64,000 nucleotides of DNA from an uncultured Collinsella sp. (GTDB lineage: Bacteria; Actinomycetota; Coriobacteriia; Coriobacteriales; Coriobacteriaceae), in assembly GCA_934630735.1 (NCBI GenBank), contig CAKTWK010000007.1:14550-78549 (forward strand), given 5' to 3'. This document shows, one piece after another, positions 39,377 through 48,728 of this stretch. Both the position numbers and the translations under genes were made by a program. Numbering within the stretch: the stretch's first letter is position 1; each line of letters opens with the position of its first letter. The notes under the pieces are model-generated. The model had not been told where the DNA came from, did no database searches, and saw nothing but the letters and a program-made list of their open reading frames with translations.

Positions 39377-40681
39377 CTACTCCCCTGCCACGCTCGAGCG
39401 CAGCTTGGCGGCGATGGGCTCGGATGCCAGCAGGAACACGAGCATGACAACGGAGCATGCCAGGCACACAATCCAGGTGCTCGCAAAGGAGCCCGTGGCA
39501 TCGAACAGCACGCCCGAGACGATGGCGCCCACGGTGCCGCCGACCATCTCGAGCGAGGTAATGGTACCCGTGACCTTGCCGAGGTCGGCCATGCCAAACT
39601 GCTTGGACGCGGCAATGGTAGGCGTGATGGTGCCCATGCACGTTCCGATACCAAAGCTCACAGCGGCCACAATGGGACCAAGGTCCGTCGTCGGAAAGCA
39701 CAGCGCCACACAGGCGACAATACACGCAACGGAGCCAAGGATATTGCCAAAGCGCAGGCCAAAGCGGTCGTAGATGGCACCGAGCGAAATCTTGGCGATA
39801 ACGACCGTGACCATGTAGACAGAAAGCACCGTACCGGCCCACATGGGGTCGTGGCCACCCGTGACGATCTTGGCGCCGTTGACGGTAACGCTCGTCATGT
39901 TGGTGACCTGGTTGGGCAAGATGGCGCCGTTAACGAGCCCCATAAAGAGGAAGGCGACGACAAGCAGCCAAAACGCCGGGCTCTTCTTGATACGAGACCA
40001 GCCAACGTTAACCTCGGGCGCCGTGTGCTCGTCCTTGTCGCCAGCCGTCGAGACGGACGGATCGCCCGGGTTCTCGCCGAGCGGCTTCAGACCGATCTCG
40101 GAAGGCTTGGTGCGGAAGGAATAGGCCGTGATGGGCAGCGCCGCCACCATGCAGATAGCCGCGAGCACCAGGAAGGCGGAACGCCAGCCAACGCTCACGA
40201 TCAGCGAGCTCACGATGGGAGACAGAATAGCGCCGCCAAAGCCCGAGCCAGAAAGTGCGATGGAGATGGCAAGGCCTCGCTTGGCCGTAAACCAGTTGGC
40301 GGTCACAAGGCTAATGAGCAGGCGGGTCGAGGCGACGGCAAAGCAGCCCGAGACGGCAAAGAGCACGTAGACCTGCCACAGTTCACCGACAAAGCTCATA
40401 CCGGCAAGAACGGCAGAGGTGGCGATAACGGTTAGGGAGCCCAAAACGCGACCGCTTACTTTATCGGCAACATGGCCAATGACAAGCGATCCGATAACGC
40501 TCACCACGGTAGAGATGGCGTTGGAGATGTTGTACTGGGCAAGCGTGATCCCGAGGTCGCTGACGATGAGCGGCTGGAACAGGCTCATGCAGTTGACGAA
40601 AATGGTGTAGCACGTGGCCATGATCACAAAGCCGGAGGCCACCACGAGCCAGCCGGGGAAGAACTTACGTTGCTGGGACAT
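39377..40681 (-). CDS. MFS transporter (oxalate/formate antiporter-like)
   Basis: 434 residues with twelve predicted transmembrane helices and a hydrophilic central loop (about 195-225). PGWLVVASGFVIMAT, NWFTAKRGLAISIALSGSGFGG and WRSAFLVLA place it in the OFA/monocarboxylate branch of the major facilitator superfamily. The cargo is not known. AAAAAGGA precedes the ATG at 40681. The amidohydrolase gene 40 bases upstream runs the same way, so the two are likely one operon, and the transporter may import that enzyme's substrate or export its product. Confidence 0.87.
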   Translation of the reverse strand: MSQQRKFFPGWLVVASGFVIMATCYTIFVNCMSLFQPLIVSDLGITLAQYNISNAISTVVSVIGSLVIGHVADKVSGRVLGSLTVIATSAVLAGMSFVGELWQVYVLFAVSGCFAVASTRLLISLVTANWFTAKRGLAISIALSGSGFGGAILSPIVSSLIVSVGWRSAFLVLAAICMVAALPITAYSFRTKPSEIGLKPLGENPGDPSVSTAGDKDEHTAPEVNVGWSRIKKSPAFWLLVVAFLFMGLVNGAILPNQVTNMTSVTVNGAKIVTGGHDPMWAGTVLSVYMVTVVIAKISLGAIYDRFGLRFGNILGSVACIVACVALCFPTTDLGPIVAAVSFGIGTCMGTITPTIAASKQFGMADLGKVTGTITSLEMVGGTVGAIVSGVLFDATGSFASTWIVCLACSVVMLVFLLASEPIAAKLRSSVAGE

Positions 40682-40721
40682 GCTGTTCCTTTTTTAAACA
40701 AACGAGTAGCAAGATTGGGTG

Positions 40722-42017
40722 CTACCGGTGGTCGGCGATGTAGCCCAAAGCGACGGCGGCATAAGCCGCGGCGCCAAGGGGAAGCTCGGCATCGCTAAAA
40801 CGTGCCTTGGGATGATGCTGAGCAAAATGCTCGTCCGTATCAGTCACGGCAGCGCCCACGGTAAAGTACGCACTCGGGATCTCGCTCGAGATCAACGCGA
40901 AGTCCTCGCTCGCCATGGCGTGGAACAGCGGCAGGAAGGCGGACTTGGGCAGCACCGCGCCCACGTAGCCAAGCGACGCCTGCGTCATATCGTCATCGAG
41001 TACGAGCGGGGGAACATCCGAGAGCGTCTCAATAGTCGCCGGCGTACGATAGGTCGTGGCAACGCCTTTGACGACCTCGGCGATGCGGGTCTTAAGATGC
41101 GCCATGAGCTCGACGTCAAAGCCGCGCAGCGTTCCCTCGAGCACACAAGTGTCGGGGATGACATTTGCGGCCTGACCGCCGGCAAACTTACCCACGGTGA
41201 GTGCGACCTCCTTGGCCGCCGGCACTTCGCGCGCGATGAGCTCCTGGAGTGCCAGGTGCACATGGACGCCGGCCGTGATGGGGTCGATGCAGATCTCGGG
41301 GCTGGAACCGTGGCCACCCTTGCCCTGCAGTGTAATGCGGAAACCGTACACGCCCGAGAGCGCCGGGCTGCCGTAGAGCACCAGGCCAAGCGGCGACTGG
41401 CTATTGACATGCATGGCAAAGGCGACCTGAGGACGCGGGTTCCGCAGCAGACCGTCGGCGATGGCGGCGCGGGCACCCTCAAAGGTTTCCTCACCCGGCT
41501 GGAACAGCAACTTAACTGTGGCGTTGGCGTCCACAAGCTCGGACTCGCGGGCCTTGAGCAGGCGCGCCGCACCAAGCAGCGCCGTCGCATGCATATCGTG
41601 TCCGCATGCGTGCATGCAGCCGTTCGTAGAGGCGAAAGGCTCGCCTGACTCTTCGGCAACGGGCAGGGCATCCATGTCGCCACGAAGCATGATGACCGTA
41701 CCGGCCTGCTCATTCGTGCAGACGCCATTACCTTGGGCCGCGGCGGCACCGGCGCCGACAAGGCCCACAACGCAGGAACCATCAACGAGTGTGGCAAATG
41801 GAATGTCCATCTCGGTCAGGCGCGCTTGGATATACGCAGAGGTCTGTGGGAGGCTATTACCCAGCTCGGGCATCTGGTGGAGATCGTGTCGCCACGCAGC
41901 GAGCTCGTCTGCAAAAGCCTGAGCTTCTGCAACAAGACCGTCACCGATAGCGGTCTGCGCCGCTGCGGTGGCCTTGGGCGCTGATTGCGGTTGAAGATCG
42001 GACAAAGCTGGTGCCAT
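40722..42017 (-). CDS. M20-family amidohydrolase (hippurate/aminoacylase type)
   Basis: 431-residue metal-dependent hydrolase. Metal ligands are visible in MHACGHDMHATALLGAA, in the Glu pair of FQPGEETFEGA and in a late His. The dimerisation lid lies between (GKGGHGSSPEICIDPI). Members remove acyl groups from amino acids or auxin/hippurate-like conjugates; the substrate is open. The ATG at 42017 follows GGAGGG; an upstream start would add an unrelated 18 residues. First gene of a two-gene unit with the MFS transporter. Confidence 0.9.
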   Translation of the reverse strand: MAPALSDLQPQSAPKATAAAQTAIGDGLVAEAQAFADELAAWRHDLHQMPELGNSLPQTSAYIQARLTEMDIPFATLVDGSCVVGLVGAGAAAAQGNGVCTNEQAGTVIMLRGDMDALPVAEESGEPFASTNGCMHACGHDMHATALLGAARLLKARESELVDANATVKLLFQPGEETFEGARAAIADGLLRNPRPQVAFAMHVNSQSPLGLVLYGSPALSGVYGFRITLQGKGGHGSSPEICIDPITAGVHVHLALQELIAREVPAAKEVALTVGKFAGGQAANVIPDTCVLEGTLRGFDVELMAHLKTRIAEVVKGVATTYRTPATIETLSDVPPLVLDDDMTQASLGYVGAVLPKSAFLPLFHAMASEDFALISSEIPSAYFTVGAAVTDTDEHFAQHHPKARFSDAELPLGAAAYAAVALGYIADHR

Positions 42018-42094
42018 AGATGCCCTCCAGTATCGTTTTTGCAGCAAGCACTTTGATAGCATAAAGTGCAAGGTACTACTTTAAGGGCGAGGCA

Positions 42095-42122
42095 TAAAAA
42101 ATGCCGCCCCGGGAGGGCGGCG
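42095..42122 (-). terminator. Terminator of the EamA gene
   Basis: GCCGCCC and GGGCGGC pair around CGGGA, and the minus strand ends in ATTTTTTATG, 12 bases past the stop codon. Confidence 0.85.
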
Positions 42123-42133
42123 CAACAAGTTGT

Positions 42134-43117
42134 TTACAATTGCGGGCGCGGCTTTCGACGCAAAAAATCGAAGTGAGTCTCGCTCAAGATAATCGACAGG
42201 AAGATGAGCGCGAAGCCGGCGAGCAGGCGCGAGGTGAGCGCCTCCCCCATCAGCAGCACCGAAAACAGCACACCCGAAGGCGACTCCATCGAAAGGAGCA
42301 GCGAGCCCGTCGAGGCCGGGACATGCGCCAGGCCGACGTTTTGGATGAGCAGAGCCGCGCATGTGCAGCCCACCGAGAGAAACGCCATCGCACTGATAAA
42401 GCTCGGCGTCCACACGGACAGAGGCGCTTGGGTCTCGAATAGCAGCGACGTTGCCAGGCTCAGCACGCCGTTGCCCACAAACATCCAAAACGTGATGACG
42501 TTGATGTCCATTTTGCGACCGTACTTGGCAGTCACCGCCATCTGGATGGCGAAAAAGGCCGCACCCGCCAGCGTAATGACGTCACCAATGTTGAATTCAA
42601 CGCTATCGAGTGCGACGAGGCCAATGCCCGCTAGGCATAGCAGCGCGGCACCCAAGTTGTAGCGCGTGAGCTTTTCGCCGCTCAGGAAATAGCTCGCGAA
42701 CGGCACAAGGATGCAATACGTGCCCGTCAAAAAAGCATTCTTGCCCGCCGTAGTATGTGCCAGACCGACCGTCTGCAACGCATAGGCCGCCCACATGAGC
42801 ACGCCCATACTCAGGCCAACGATCAGGTTGCGAGCGTTGAGGTGCGCGATGATGCGCTTGTGGAAGACGGCAAACATGACCAACGCTGCGGGCAGAAAGC
42901 GTACATAGAGCAGCGCGAACACCGGAATGGTGCCGAGTGCGTCCTTCATAGTGGTAAAGGAGTAGCCCCAAATGACCGCCACCGAAAGGAGCAGAACCTT
43001 CCAGAACAGCGGAGAGCGTGCGCCGGCGCCCCGGGGAATACCGCCCGCGCCCAAATCCTCACGGGCTACTGGGCTATCGGGCAAGTTTTCGATTTCGTTG
43101 GCAGCGTATTGGGCCAT
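42134..43117 (-). CDS. EamA/DMT-superfamily transporter
   Basis: 327 residues with ten predicted helices in two EamA repeats (about 42-175 and 185-320). AVIWGYSFTTMKDALGTIPVFALLYVRFLPAAL and ASTGSLLLSMESPSGVLFSVLLMGE are typical of drug/metabolite exporters of the RhaT/YdcZ-like kind. The 40-residue N-terminal extension is hydrophilic. The ATG at 43117 follows GAGGATG. Substrate not predictable. Confidence 0.88.
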   Translation of the reverse strand: MAQYAANEIENLPDSPVAREDLGAGGIPRGAGARSPLFWKVLLLSVAVIWGYSFTTMKDALGTIPVFALLYVRFLPAALVMFAVFHKRIIAHLNARNLIVGLSMGVLMWAAYALQTVGLAHTTAGKNAFLTGTYCILVPFASYFLSGEKLTRYNLGAALLCLAGIGLVALDSVEFNIGDVITLAGAAFFAIQMAVTAKYGRKMDINVITFWMFVGNGVLSLATSLLFETQAPLSVWTPSFISAMAFLSVGCTCAALLIQNVGLAHVPASTGSLLLSMESPSGVLFSVLLMGEALTSRLLAGFALIFLSIILSETHFDFLRRKPRPQL

Positions 43118-43184
43118 GGAACATCCTCGCACTCAATCTGGGCGTGGTGTCCGCACGCGTATGGCTGCGTGCCGCCTCATGGTC

Positions 43185-43222
43185 AAATAAAAACAGGGCG
43201 CACCGGACCCCCGGCACGCCCC
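43185..43222 (-). terminator. Terminator of the YhgE/Pip pair
   Basis: GGGGCGTGCCGG pairs with CCGGTGCGCCC, and the minus strand continues TGTTTTTATTTG. About 95 bases past the stop codon. Confidence 0.65.
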
Positions 43223-43317
43223 GCTACTGTAGCAACAACCAAGCAGCCCATGCAATTCACCCAACTAAAGCGTCGAGCCGGAAGGCCTCGATGTTCCGTC
43301 AACGCCACGTTGTTGTG

Positions 43318-45507
43318 CTAAATCAATTTTGTTGATTCCAGCTTTTCGATAATCCAGTCGTTGGCTTTGATGACCGGGCGGCGGAAGACGACGCCCAGGG
43401 CCAGCGACGGAATCAGATAGCTCGCCAGAATGCTCAGCTCAATCCAGTACTCCATATGGTAGGCACCGGCCATAGCGGCGTGCATGGCGTTGATGCCGTG
43501 AGTAAACGGCAGGAACGGGTAGATTGCCTGGAACACGGGGCCGGTCATCTCGATGGGGAACGTGCCGCCCGAACCGCCGACCTGCATGACCAACAGCACG
43601 ACAGCGAGCGCCTTGCCGATATCGCCAAACGAAACCGTGAGCGTGTAGACGATATTGGAGAACACGAGACTCGCGACCCAGCCCGCCAGCACAAACTGCA
43701 GCGGATTGTCGCACTGAATGCCAAAGAACAGAATGTCGCCCGCGCACACGAGCGTTGCCTGCAGCAGGGCCAAACCGCCAAAGAACAGGTAACGACCCAG
43801 ATAGATCTCGTGCAGGCGTACGGGGATAAGCTCGTTGATAAGCTCATCGTCAACCGAGACCTTCATCATGGCCGCCAGAACAATCGAGCCCACCCACAGC
43901 GACAAAATCGTATAGAACGGCGCCATGGCCGAGCCGTAGTTGCGGATCGGATAGACCGGCTTGCGATCGAGCGCAACGGGGCCGGAAAGCGACACGGCGA
44001 GGCCCTCGGGGTCGCTGCCAATCATTGTCTTAATCATGGCCAGGTCACCCGACATCAGAGCGCTATCAAGCTCGTCCTTAAACGCGCTGATCTTGTCCGA
44101 CGCCTCGCCCAGCTGATCGGAAGCCTTGTTGACGAGCCTTGCAGCCTTGGAAAGACCCTTAGCAAGCGAACCAGAGGCGTCGGTCAGACCGCTCACGGCG
44201 CCATCCAAGTCACCCGAGATACCGTTCAGGGAATCCAGAACGCCCGAAATGGTCTTCTTGAGCTCCTTGGCCTTAACCGAGAACGTGGAATCGTAGTCGG
44301 ACTTGGCTCCCGAGATACCCGCCTTGGCATCGGCGATGGCCTGGTCGACCTCGGCACGCGAGTTGTTGACCTCCGCCATGCCGTCCGAAAGGGACTTTGC
44401 GGTCGCCGTCAGGTCCTTCGCATTGTTACGGTACTCCACGGCAATTCTGCCCAGCGACGTCGCAGCGGACTTGAGGCCGTCTTTGAGCTTGTCATCACTC
44501 ACCTGGTCGGCAAGACTGCGGAGCCGATCGGCCATCGCATCGATATCGTCAGCACGCGTATTGAGCGCTGCTGCGGCTTCGTTGAGCTGAGACACCGTAA
44601 GGTCAACATGCTGATTCGCGGCATCGAATGCCTTCGCAAGCTCGGCGGACACGTTGTCGAACGAGCCCGCGCTTCCGTCAATCGCCGCGTCAACGGCATC
44701 GTTGGCGGCCTTGAGTGCCTCCTTGGAATCATTAATGCCGCTCTTGGCGTGCTCCATCAGCTGCTTCGTCGACTCATCAACGGTGCCCGTCTGCTTGAGC
44801 ATGCCGCCCGCAGATGTCAGTGAATCGGACGTAGAGCTCAAAATACCCGCGAGCGACGTCGCGCTCGCCTGAACGTCCTGCAGGTCCTCGACCGAATCGC
44901 CCAGCGTCGAGGACAGATTGGCGATAAAGTTGCTCACCTGGTCGGTGCTCATGTAGTCGAGCAGGCTGGACACGGTCTTCAGGCCGATGGTCGTGATGGT
45001 CTTGGTAAAGGTCTCGTTGACCTGACTCTGGACGGCGCTCGAACCCTTTTCAGTCACGATCTGTGCGATGGCGTTGGCCTTCTGGTTCTCATAGAACTCG
45101 ATATCGGCGTGCTTCACCTCGGTCGAGAAAAGCGTCATCATGTCGGCGCTAAACGTTTTAGGGATAACGACGGCTGCGTAGTACGCGCCCGACTTAACGC
45201 CCTCAATCGCCTTATCGCGGTCGTTGAGAACGACCCAGTCGAAGTTCTCGTTGCCGCGCAGGGTGGCGGTTACGTTTTCGCCCACGTTGACCTCGACGGG
45301 AATCAGATCGCTCTCGTAGCCCTCGTCGGTGTTGACCACTGCAATCTTAAGGTTGCCGGTATTGCCATAGGGATCCCAGCTTCCGGCGATGTTAAACCAT
45401 GCATAGAGACATGGCACGATGATCAGGCCCATCACGACGACCATGCCGATCACGGAGCGAGACACATTTTGGACATCACGCTTAAACAGGTGCAGGATGT
45501 TCTTCAT
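43318..45507 (-). CDS. YhgE/Pip-family membrane protein, shorter copy
   Basis: 729 residues. An N-terminal transmembrane helix (about 18-40), a YhgE/Pip N-domain (CLYAWFNIAGSWDPYGNTGNL, SGAYYAAVVIPKTFS), a long Ser/Ala/Asp-rich coiled-coil outer segment (about 190-480) and a C-terminal ABC-2-like block of about six helices (about 515-720). Family members are known as phage infection proteins and resemble EsaA of type VII secretion; their biochemical role is unsettled. It starts at the base after the stop codon of the longer paralog, so they are coupled and may form a heteromer. Confidence 0.9.
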   Translation of the reverse strand: MKNILHLFKRDVQNVSRSVIGMVVVMGLIIVPCLYAWFNIAGSWDPYGNTGNLKIAVVNTDEGYESDLIPVEVNVGENVTATLRGNENFDWVVLNDRDKAIEGVKSGAYYAAVVIPKTFSADMMTLFSTEVKHADIEFYENQKANAIAQIVTEKGSSAVQSQVNETFTKTITTIGLKTVSSLLDYMSTDQVSNFIANLSSTLGDSVEDLQDVQASATSLAGILSSTSDSLTSAGGMLKQTGTVDESTKQLMEHAKSGINDSKEALKAANDAVDAAIDGSAGSFDNVSAELAKAFDAANQHVDLTVSQLNEAAAALNTRADDIDAMADRLRSLADQVSDDKLKDGLKSAATSLGRIAVEYRNNAKDLTATAKSLSDGMAEVNNSRAEVDQAIADAKAGISGAKSDYDSTFSVKAKELKKTISGVLDSLNGISGDLDGAVSGLTDASGSLAKGLSKAARLVNKASDQLGEASDKISAFKDELDSALMSGDLAMIKTMIGSDPEGLAVSLSGPVALDRKPVYPIRNYGSAMAPFYTILSLWVGSIVLAAMMKVSVDDELINELIPVRLHEIYLGRYLFFGGLALLQATLVCAGDILFFGIQCDNPLQFVLAGWVASLVFSNIVYTLTVSFGDIGKALAVVLLVMQVGGSGGTFPIEMTGPVFQAIYPFLPFTHGINAMHAAMAGAYHMEYWIELSILASYLIPSLALGVVFRRPVIKANDWIIEKLESTKLI

Positions 45508-48333
45508 TTATGCCTCACCTCCTTTAGAGTGCTTGCCGAGCGGGATGGTGTCCCCGTCGTTTCCGTTTACGTTGTCAACACCGTCGATATCTTGAGCCTT
45601 ACGATGCGCACCGATATGCGGCAGACGGCTCGTGGGCTGTTCGCTGTCCTTGGTGCCCCGCTCGCTGGCGTTGAGACCAAACATGCGACGGGCAGCAGGG
45701 ATGGCAGCCGTGTGCTCGCGCATCTCGCGGCGCAGGTCCTCGTCCGAAAGCGCCGAGATACGCATCTGGGTATTGAGGCTCGCACGGATGTACTCGATGT
45801 TGATGAGCCAGCTACAGATGGCGATAACCGAAATGATCCAGATAACGAGCAGGATGATCTTGCCGTTATTGTCGATATCGAGCACCGTCGAAAGCACAAA
45901 GAGCAGGACCTGCACGCCTACCACGGCGGCAAAACCGCCCTTGATGTAGTACGGGTAGCGATGCTCAAACGCCACGGCATGATCGAGCAGCTCGCGACGG
46001 TACGAATCCGAATCGAGCATGACGCGCATGGCCGTGCGCAGCGAATAGCGCTGGCGCGGCAGGTCGTTGGACTCGCAGATCATGAGGCCCGTCGTGGAAA
46101 GCTGCTTATCAAAGAGCAGGTTGAGGTTGAGCAGCAACGGGCGCAGCTGCAGACCGATAAAGAGCGCGACGATAAGGAACACGCCCAGGATGCACAGGTT
46201 GAACAGGTAGTTGAACGAATACATGCCACCGACGGTCTCGCGCAGCAGGTTGATGCCATAGGTGAAGGGCAGCAGCGGGTGCAGCCACTGGAAGAAGCCG
46301 GGCATCATCTCGATGGGATACATGCCCGACGAGCCAGGAATCTGCACGATGACGAGGATGACGCCAATTGCTTTACCGATATGCTTAAAGGTGGTGGACA
46401 GCGCATAGATGATGTTGACGTACGCAAACGAGATGGCGATACCGCCCAGCACAAAGAGCAGCGGATTGACGCACTGAACGCCAATGACCAGGTCGCCCAC
46501 CGTAACGATAATTGCCTGGAACGCGCCCAGAATCACCAGCAGCAGCCAGCGGCCAAAGTAGCCCTGACGCGCCGTAAAGCTACCGATGCCCTCGCGGTCG
46601 ACCTCGAGCTTGTAGATGGCGATGAGCACATAGCCGCCTACCCACAGCGCCAGATTGGTGTAGAAGGGCGCGATGCCCGAGCCAAAGCTCTTGACCGGAT
46701 AGATTGACTTGGACGTCAGCTCAACCGGAGATGCCATGAAATCTGCCACGTCATTGACGTCGACGTCCATGAGGTCGGCTAACTCGCCCATAGACTCAGA
46801 GGTCTGCAACGCCGCAATGTCATTGGCGGCGGTCGCGAGCTTGTCCTGAACCTTGGCAAGGGAGGCGTCGGTTTGGGACAGCGTGGTCTTTGCCTGCTTG
46901 AGCGTGGCATCGAGCTGCGCCAGCGTGCCGCGCGCGCTCGCTATCGTGGGGGTCATACCCGACACAATGCCGGTCAAATCGCCCGAAACGGCGGCAAAGG
47001 AGTCAAGCGCGCTCGAAGCCTTCGGCAGTGCGTTCTGTCCCAAATCGGTCTGAGCCTGACCGAGGTTAGCCGTACCGGTCTGAATTGCCGCGTTGAGTGC
47101 GTTGCTCGCGTTCGAGATTGCCGTAGCGTCGTTTGCCATGGCGCTCGACTGTGCAGAAAGGCCATCCTTGATGCTCTGCAGCTTCTGGTTTTGCTCGCGA
47201 AGCGAATTGATGGTCGATGCGATGAGCGCGTCGGCGTTCTCCGATCCCGTCGACGTATCGTTAGCGAGAATCTGCAGGCGCTCGATGACAGCGCTGTTGT
47301 GGTCAATCGTCGCCTGAAGGGATTCGAGCGAGTTGTCGATTCGAGTGGTCGTGGACGTAACCGTACCGGTGAGTTTGCCAATCGCGGCGTTCGCAGAAGC
47401 CGATGTCTTACTCAGCACGATGCTGCCCTCCGAAAGTGCCTTGGAGAGCGAGGTGATGGACTTGCCAGCCGTGGTACGAGCTTCGCCCAGCAGATCATTA
47501 CCCTGAGCGATTGCCTGCGTTAGCGAAGGCGCCTGTCCCTGCAGACCCGCCAACGCAGCATCGGCCGAAGCAATCGAGCTGCTCGTCTTGTCGATGGCGG
47601 TGTTCATGTCGCCGATGGAATCACGCACTTCGCCCAGGGTATCAGACGCCTCGGACACCGAGCCCGCCAGCGAATCCTGGGTCTGGGTTGCCTTGTCTTT
47701 AAGGTCGATGCCAGCATCTTTGGCAATGCCCGCGACGGTCTCGCCCACCGTGGAGACAAACTCAGAGTTGATCTGCTCCTCGATGGTGTTGGCACCGGTA
47801 TCGGTGACCTTGGGCGCAATGGCGCTCTTTTTCTCGTTGACGTAATAGGTGAGCTTCGGCTGATGGTAATTGCCATCGAGCATCGAGACGAGATTGCCAG
47901 AGAAGTTCTTGGGAATCACGATGGCAGCATAGTATTCGCCACTTTCGACGCCTTCTTTGGCATCTGCCGCCGAGTCGACGAAAGTCCAGCCAAGCTGGTC
48001 GTTCTCCTTGAGCTGGTCGACCACCTTATCGCCTGCGTTGAGCTCGCCCACCAAGTCGTTCTGGGTGCCCTGATCGTTGTTGGCGATGGCGATTTTAATG
48101 CCCTGGGTATTTCCGTACGGATCCCAGTTAGCAACGATGTTGTACCAGGCATACAGCGAGGGAATGACGCACACGCCCAGGGTAACCACCAGGGCGACGG
48201 GGTTCATAAGCAGTCGCTTAATGTCGCGCTTAAATATCGCAAAGGAGACCTTTGCGTTGGATAGTTTGCTGCCGAGACTCACGCTTGGACCATCCATCCT
48301 GTCGTTGAATCGAATCGTACTATCGACAACCAT
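45508..48333 (-). CDS. YhgE/Pip-family membrane protein, longer copy
   Basis: 941 residues from the ATG at 48333. Same plan as the downstream paralog: N-terminal helix, SLYAWYNIVANWDPYGNTQGIKIAIANNDQG, SGEYYAAIVIPKNFSGN, a long coiled-coil outer region (about 210-530), and a C-terminal helix block. It has an extra tail of about 200 residues with two more helices (IKGGFAAVVGVQVLLFVL and an adjacent one) and a charged cytoplasmic end. The start is uncertain: 48333 has no clear Shine-Dalgarno, and an ATG at 48297 with ACAGG is possible. First of a coupled pair; the region before it holds structured repeats. Confidence 0.88.
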   Translation of the reverse strand: MVVDSTIRFNDRMDGPSVSLGSKLSNAKVSFAIFKRDIKRLLMNPVALVVTLGVCVIPSLYAWYNIVANWDPYGNTQGIKIAIANNDQGTQNDLVGELNAGDKVVDQLKENDQLGWTFVDSAADAKEGVESGEYYAAIVIPKNFSGNLVSMLDGNYHQPKLTYYVNEKKSAIAPKVTDTGANTIEEQINSEFVSTVGETVAGIAKDAGIDLKDKATQTQDSLAGSVSEASDTLGEVRDSIGDMNTAIDKTSSSIASADAALAGLQGQAPSLTQAIAQGNDLLGEARTTAGKSITSLSKALSEGSIVLSKTSASANAAIGKLTGTVTSTTTRIDNSLESLQATIDHNSAVIERLQILANDTSTGSENADALIASTINSLREQNQKLQSIKDGLSAQSSAMANDATAISNASNALNAAIQTGTANLGQAQTDLGQNALPKASSALDSFAAVSGDLTGIVSGMTPTIASARGTLAQLDATLKQAKTTLSQTDASLAKVQDKLATAANDIAALQTSESMGELADLMDVDVNDVADFMASPVELTSKSIYPVKSFGSGIAPFYTNLALWVGGYVLIAIYKLEVDREGIGSFTARQGYFGRWLLLVILGAFQAIIVTVGDLVIGVQCVNPLLFVLGGIAISFAYVNIIYALSTTFKHIGKAIGVILVIVQIPGSSGMYPIEMMPGFFQWLHPLLPFTYGINLLRETVGGMYSFNYLFNLCILGVFLIVALFIGLQLRPLLLNLNLLFDKQLSTTGLMICESNDLPRQRYSLRTAMRVMLDSDSYRRELLDHAVAFEHRYPYYIKGGFAAVVGVQVLLFVLSTVLDIDNNGKIILLVIWIISVIAICSWLINIEYIRASLNTQMRISALSDEDLRREMREHTAAIPAARRMFGLNASERGTKDSEQPTSRLPHIGAHRKAQDIDGVDNVNGNDGDTIPLGKHSKGGEA

Positions 48334-48489
48334 TGTACGTAGGCGCTTTAGTGCCTCGCGGCACAATGGTGCTGAGTTTTGCGGGTAGCAATATACTACG
48401 AAGATAAGTTAACGTACAGATGTACAGTATCTTAAATTCCCGCAGCTCCCAAAACCACAACCCGCACAAACTAGCAGTTCGACTAGTCA

Positions 48490-48533
48490 TTGGGGACGTT
48501 CTTAAACGACTAGTCAAACAAGAACGTCCCCAA
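48490..48533. repeat. Inverted repeat with CGTCCCC arms
   Basis: TTGGGGACGTTCTT (48490-48503) is exactly inverted at 48520-48533. GACTAGTC occurs at 48481-48488 and again within the loop near 48509. Lies in the 395-base gap between htpG and the YhgE genes. Confidence 0.55.
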
Positions 48534-48582
48534 CGACTACTTTGGACCACGAAAGCGCCGCAGGTTGAGCATAAGTCAGCGA

Positions 48583-48680
48583 AAACGCCCCTAAGCGAGC
48601 AAGGTGACGTGAAAGAGGAGGGAAGCGTACTTCGGTACGCGACCGACGATTGAACGTCAGATTGCCGCTTAGGGGCGTTT
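48583..48680 (+). ncRNA. Candidate structured RNA with cUUCGg tetraloop
   Basis: P1: AAACGCCCCTAAGCG (48583-48597) with 48666-48680, 15 bp perfect, extended past a bulged A by GCAA/TTGC. P2: TGACGT (48605-48610) with ACGTCA (48654-48659). P3: GCGTAC-TTCG-GTACGC (48625-48640). The tetraloop reads C(UUCG)G only on the plus strand, which favours that orientation. Asymmetric purine-rich GAAAGAGGAGGGAA separates P2 and P3. Not overlapped by a credible gene. It has not been checked against any RNA family. Confidence 0.5.
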
Positions 48681-48692
48681 GCAGCGTCGACT

Positions 48693-48722
48693 AGTTACGC
48701 GGTTTGGTAAAACCGCGTAACT
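48693..48722 (-). terminator. Hairpin terminator of htpG
   Basis: AGTTACGCGGTTT and AAACCGCGTAACT form a perfect 13-bp stem around GGTA, immediately after the htpG stop codon. No T-tract beyond the stem. Confidence 0.55.
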
Positions 48723-48728
48723 ACCCAA

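Noticed and set aside
43318-48333. Type VII secretion locus
   Set aside because: YhgE/Pip proteins resemble EsaA, but there is no EssC ATPase, WXG100 or LXG gene in the window.
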